Assembly (NCBI RefSeq): GCF_030582395.1
Contig: NZ_CP104381.1
Coordinates: 2,914,001 to 2,978,000 of the forward strand
DNA: 64,000 nucleotides
Direction of reading: 5' to 3'
Source: Ralstonia pickettii
GTDB lineage: Bacteria; Pseudomonadota; Gammaproteobacteria; Burkholderiales; Burkholderiaceae
Below are positions 61,876 to 64,000 of the stretch, one piece after another (positions within the stretch are counted from its first letter, which is position 1; every line of letters starts with the position of its first letter). A program made the translations under genes and the position numbers. The notes beneath the pieces are model-generated. The model was not told the DNA's origin and did not search any database. It was given only the letters and a program-made list of their open reading frames with translations.

Positions 61876-64000
61876 TTACGCGTCGCCTTCTTGCTGAACA
61901 GCAGGCGTTTCGAAGATCGAAGCGGCTTCTTCTTCGGCAATCGCTGCAGCGCGGTCGCGGTCGGCCACTTCCTTCGCCTTGCGGGCGCGGTGGTAGGCCA
62001 GGCCGGTACCGGCCGGGATCAGACGGCCCACGATGACGTTTTCCTTCAGACCACGCAGGTCGTCGACCTTGCCCATGATGGCGGCTTCGGTCAGCACGCG
62101 CGTGGTTTCCTGGAACGACGCCGCCGAGATGAAGCTGTCGGTCGACAACGATGCCTTCGTAATACCCAGCAGCAGGTTCTCGTAGGTCGCCGGACGCTTG
62201 CCCAGCGCGATCACCTTGTCGTTCTCGTCGAGCAGGTCCGAACGCTCCACCTGTTCACCCGGGATGAAGCGGGTGTCGCCGGTATCGACGATCTGCACAC
62301 GGCGCAGCATCTGACGAACAATCACTTCGATGTGCTTGTCGTTGATCTTCACACCTTGCAGACGGTACACGTCCTGCACTTCGTCGACGATGTAGGTCGC
62401 CAGCTCTTCCACGCCCTTCAGACGCAGGATGTCGTGCGGGTCGGCCGGGCCTTCGACGATCATCTCGCCCTTGTTGACCACCTGGCCGTCGTGCACCAGC
62501 ACCTGCTTTTCCTTGGCGATCAGGAACTCGTGGGCGTTGCCGTCGAGATCCGTAATCACCAGGCGCTGCTTGCCCTTGGTGTCCTTACCGAACGAAACCG
62601 TACCGGTGACTTCCGCCAGCACGGCGGCGTCCTTCGGCGAACGGGCTTCGAACAGCTCGGCCACACGCGGCAGACCACCGGTAATGTCACGCGTCTTCTG
62701 CGATTCGGTCGGGATACGTGCGAGCACTTCACCCACGTGCACCTGCTGACCGTCCTTCACGGTGATCAGCGCGCCCACCTGGAAGCCGATGGTCACGGAG
62801 TGGTCCGTGCCCGGGATCTTCACTTCGGCGCCCGACGAGTCGAGCAGCTTCACCTGCGGACGGATGCCCTTCGTGGCAGCGGTACGACGCTTCGCATCGA
62901 TCACCACCAGCGTCGACAGACCGGTCACTTCGTCCATCTGCTTGGCGACGGTCACGCCTTCTTCGACGTTCTCGAACTTGATGGTGCCCGAGTACTCCGA
63001 AATGATCGGACGCGTCAGCGGATCCCACGTGGCGAGCTGCGTGCCGGCCTTGATGGACTGACCATCCTTGACCAGCAGCGTCGCGCCGTACGTGATCTTG
63101 TGGCGCTCACGCTCACGGCCGTGGTCGTCGGTGATCAGCGCTTCGCCCGAACGCGAGATGACGATCTGCTCGCCCTTCGCGTTGGTGACGTAACGCATGG
63201 TCGCCGTGAAACGCACGGTACCGGTTGCCTTCGCTTCCACGCTCGATGCCACTGCCGCACGCGATGCCGCACCACCGATGTGGAACGTACGCATCGTCAG
63301 CTGCGTGCCCGGCTCACCGATCGACTGCGCAGCGATCACACCCACTGCTTCGCCGGAGTTGACCAGCACACCGCGGCCGAGGTCGCGACCGTAGCACTTG
63401 GCGCACAGGCCGTAACGCGTGTCGCAGGACAGCGGCGTGCGGACCTTCACTTCGTCCACGCCGAGCGCGTCGATCAGGTCCACCATGTCTTCGTCGAGCA
63501 GCGTGCCGGCCTCGATCGCGGTTTCCTGCGTTTCGGGGTTCACCACGTCGTTGACGACCACGCGGCCCAGGATACGGTCGCGCAGGGCTTCGATCACTTC
63601 ACCGCCTTCGACCAGGGCCTTCATGGCCACGCCGTTGGAGGTGCCGCAATCGTCTTCCACCACCACCAGATCCTGCGTCACGTCGACAAGACGACGCGTC
63701 AGGTAACCCGAGTTCGCGGTCTTCAGTGCCGTATCAGCCAGACCCTTACGTGCACCGTGGGTCGAGATGAAGTACTGCAGAACGTTCAGGCCTTCGCGGA
63801 AGTTTGCGGTAATCGGCGTCTCAATAATCGAGCCGTCAGGCTTGGCCATCAGGCCACGCATACCGGCGAGCTGACGGATCTGCGCCGCGGAACCCCGTGC
63901 GCCCGAGTCGGCCATCATGTAGATGGAGTTGAACGACTCTTGCTTGACGGTGTTGCCGTGGCGGTCGACCACGTCTTCGGTCTGAAGCTGCTCCATCATC
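61876..64000 (-). CDS. rpoC: RNA polymerase subunit beta', C-terminal part (5' end outside window)
   Basis: The last 708 residues of beta'. The frame is open at the right window edge, so the N-terminal clamp, catalytic NADFDGD and bridge helix are not seen or only in part. Visible are the switch 1/bridge region [27 protein letters not shown] (split), the trigger loop area [19 protein letters not shown], the second zinc site with cysteines in DDCGTSNG and [17 protein letters not shown], and the C-terminal domain with [26 protein letters not shown] (split). Followed by a terminator. Confidence 0.99.
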   Translation of the reverse strand, partial: MMEQLQTEDVVDRHGNTVKQESFNSIYMMADSGARGSAAQIRQLAGMRGLMAKPDGSIIETPITANFREGLNVLQYFISTHGARKGLADTALKTANSGYLTRRLVDVTQDLVVVEDDCGTSNGVAMKALVEGGEVIEALRDRILGRVVVNDVVNPETQETAIEAGTLLDEDMVDLIDALGVDEVKVRTPLSCDTRYGLCAKCYGRDLGRGVLVNSGEAVGVIAAQSIGEPGTQLTMRTFHIGGAASRAAVASSVEAKATGTVRFTATMRYVTNAKGEQIVISRSGEALITDDHGRERERHKITYGATLLVKDGQSIKAGTQLATWDPLTRPIISEYSGTIKFENVEEGVTVAKQMDEVTGLSTLVVIDAKRRTAATKGIRPQVKLLDSSGAEVKIPGTDHSVTIGFQVGALITVKDGQQVHVGEVLARIPTESQKTRDITGGLPRVAELFEARSPKDAAVLAEVTGTVSFGKDTKGKQRLVITDLDGNAHEFLIAKEKQVLVHDGQVVNKGEMIVEGPADPHDILRLKGVEELATYIVDEVQDVYRLQGVKINDKHIEVIVRQMLRRVQIVDTGDTRFIPGEQVERSDLLDENDKVIALGKRPATYENLLLGITKASLSTDSFISAASFQETTRVLTEAAIMGKVDDLRGLKENVIVGRLIPAGTGLAYHRARKAKEVADRDRAAAIAEEEAASIFETPAVQQEGDA

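Overview
The window looks like a chromosomal segment of a GC-rich betaproteobacterium of the Ralstonia group. This rests on gene content and order (dgt-aroB-aroK-pilQPONM with divergent mrcA; lptM-lysA; a contiguous S10-spc-alpha ribosomal block; a fusA-tuf-rpsJ arrangement) and on protein sequences that read as Burkholderiaceae. The genus is inferred by eye, not by a database search. No rRNA, tRNA, insertion sequence, prophage or CRISPR array was seen.

Layout. 1-3.6 kb: the end of an OmpW-type porin, then dgt, aroB and aroK (shikimate pathway). 3.6-8.7 kb: type IV pilus operon pilMNOPQ, divergent from mrcA (PBP1A). 11.6-13.7 kb: cyaY, lptM, lysA. 13.7-17.4 kb: a stress module of msrPQ (periplasmic methionine sulfoxide repair), an anti-sigma factor, an ECF sigma factor and a COG4315-type lipoprotein. 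17.5-21.7 kb: System II cytochrome c maturation (ccs1, ccsB) and cytochrome c4. 21.9-26 kb: engB, hemB, dsbD, cutA. 26.1-40.4 kb: alpha, spc and S10 operons read right to left (rplQ to rplC). 40.7-45.7 kb: rpsJ, tuf, fusA, rpsG, rpsL (str operon). 46-50.2 kb: an MFS exporter with divergent LysR regulator, and recQ. 50.3-61.6 kb: a minus-strand operon built around a 1594-residue bacterial alpha-2-macroglobulin (YfaA, YfaT, YfaS, YfaQ, two YfaP-like proteins, a methyltransferase). 61.9-64 kb: the C-terminal half of rpoC, cut by the window edge.

How the parts work together. Most of the window is housekeeping: translation, protein export, septation, haem and cytochrome assembly, cell wall. Ribosomal transcription appears split into at least four units, with visible sigma70-type promoters before rpsL, rplC and rplN, a possible extra one before rpsD, and a terminator between rpsJ and rplC. 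The most unusual part is the alpha-2-macroglobulin operon lodged between rpoC and rpsL. Its macroglobulin keeps a CAEQ thioester motif. Its partners carry recognisable cell-wall or peptidase signatures: an NlpC/P60-like Cys-His-His pattern in YfaT, and SxxK, SpoIID-like and HExxH motifs together in YfaQ. I read it as a periplasmic protease-trap and envelope-defence complex, related to the yfa cluster of E. coli and the mag operon of Pseudomonas aeruginosa, whose mechanism is still poorly described.
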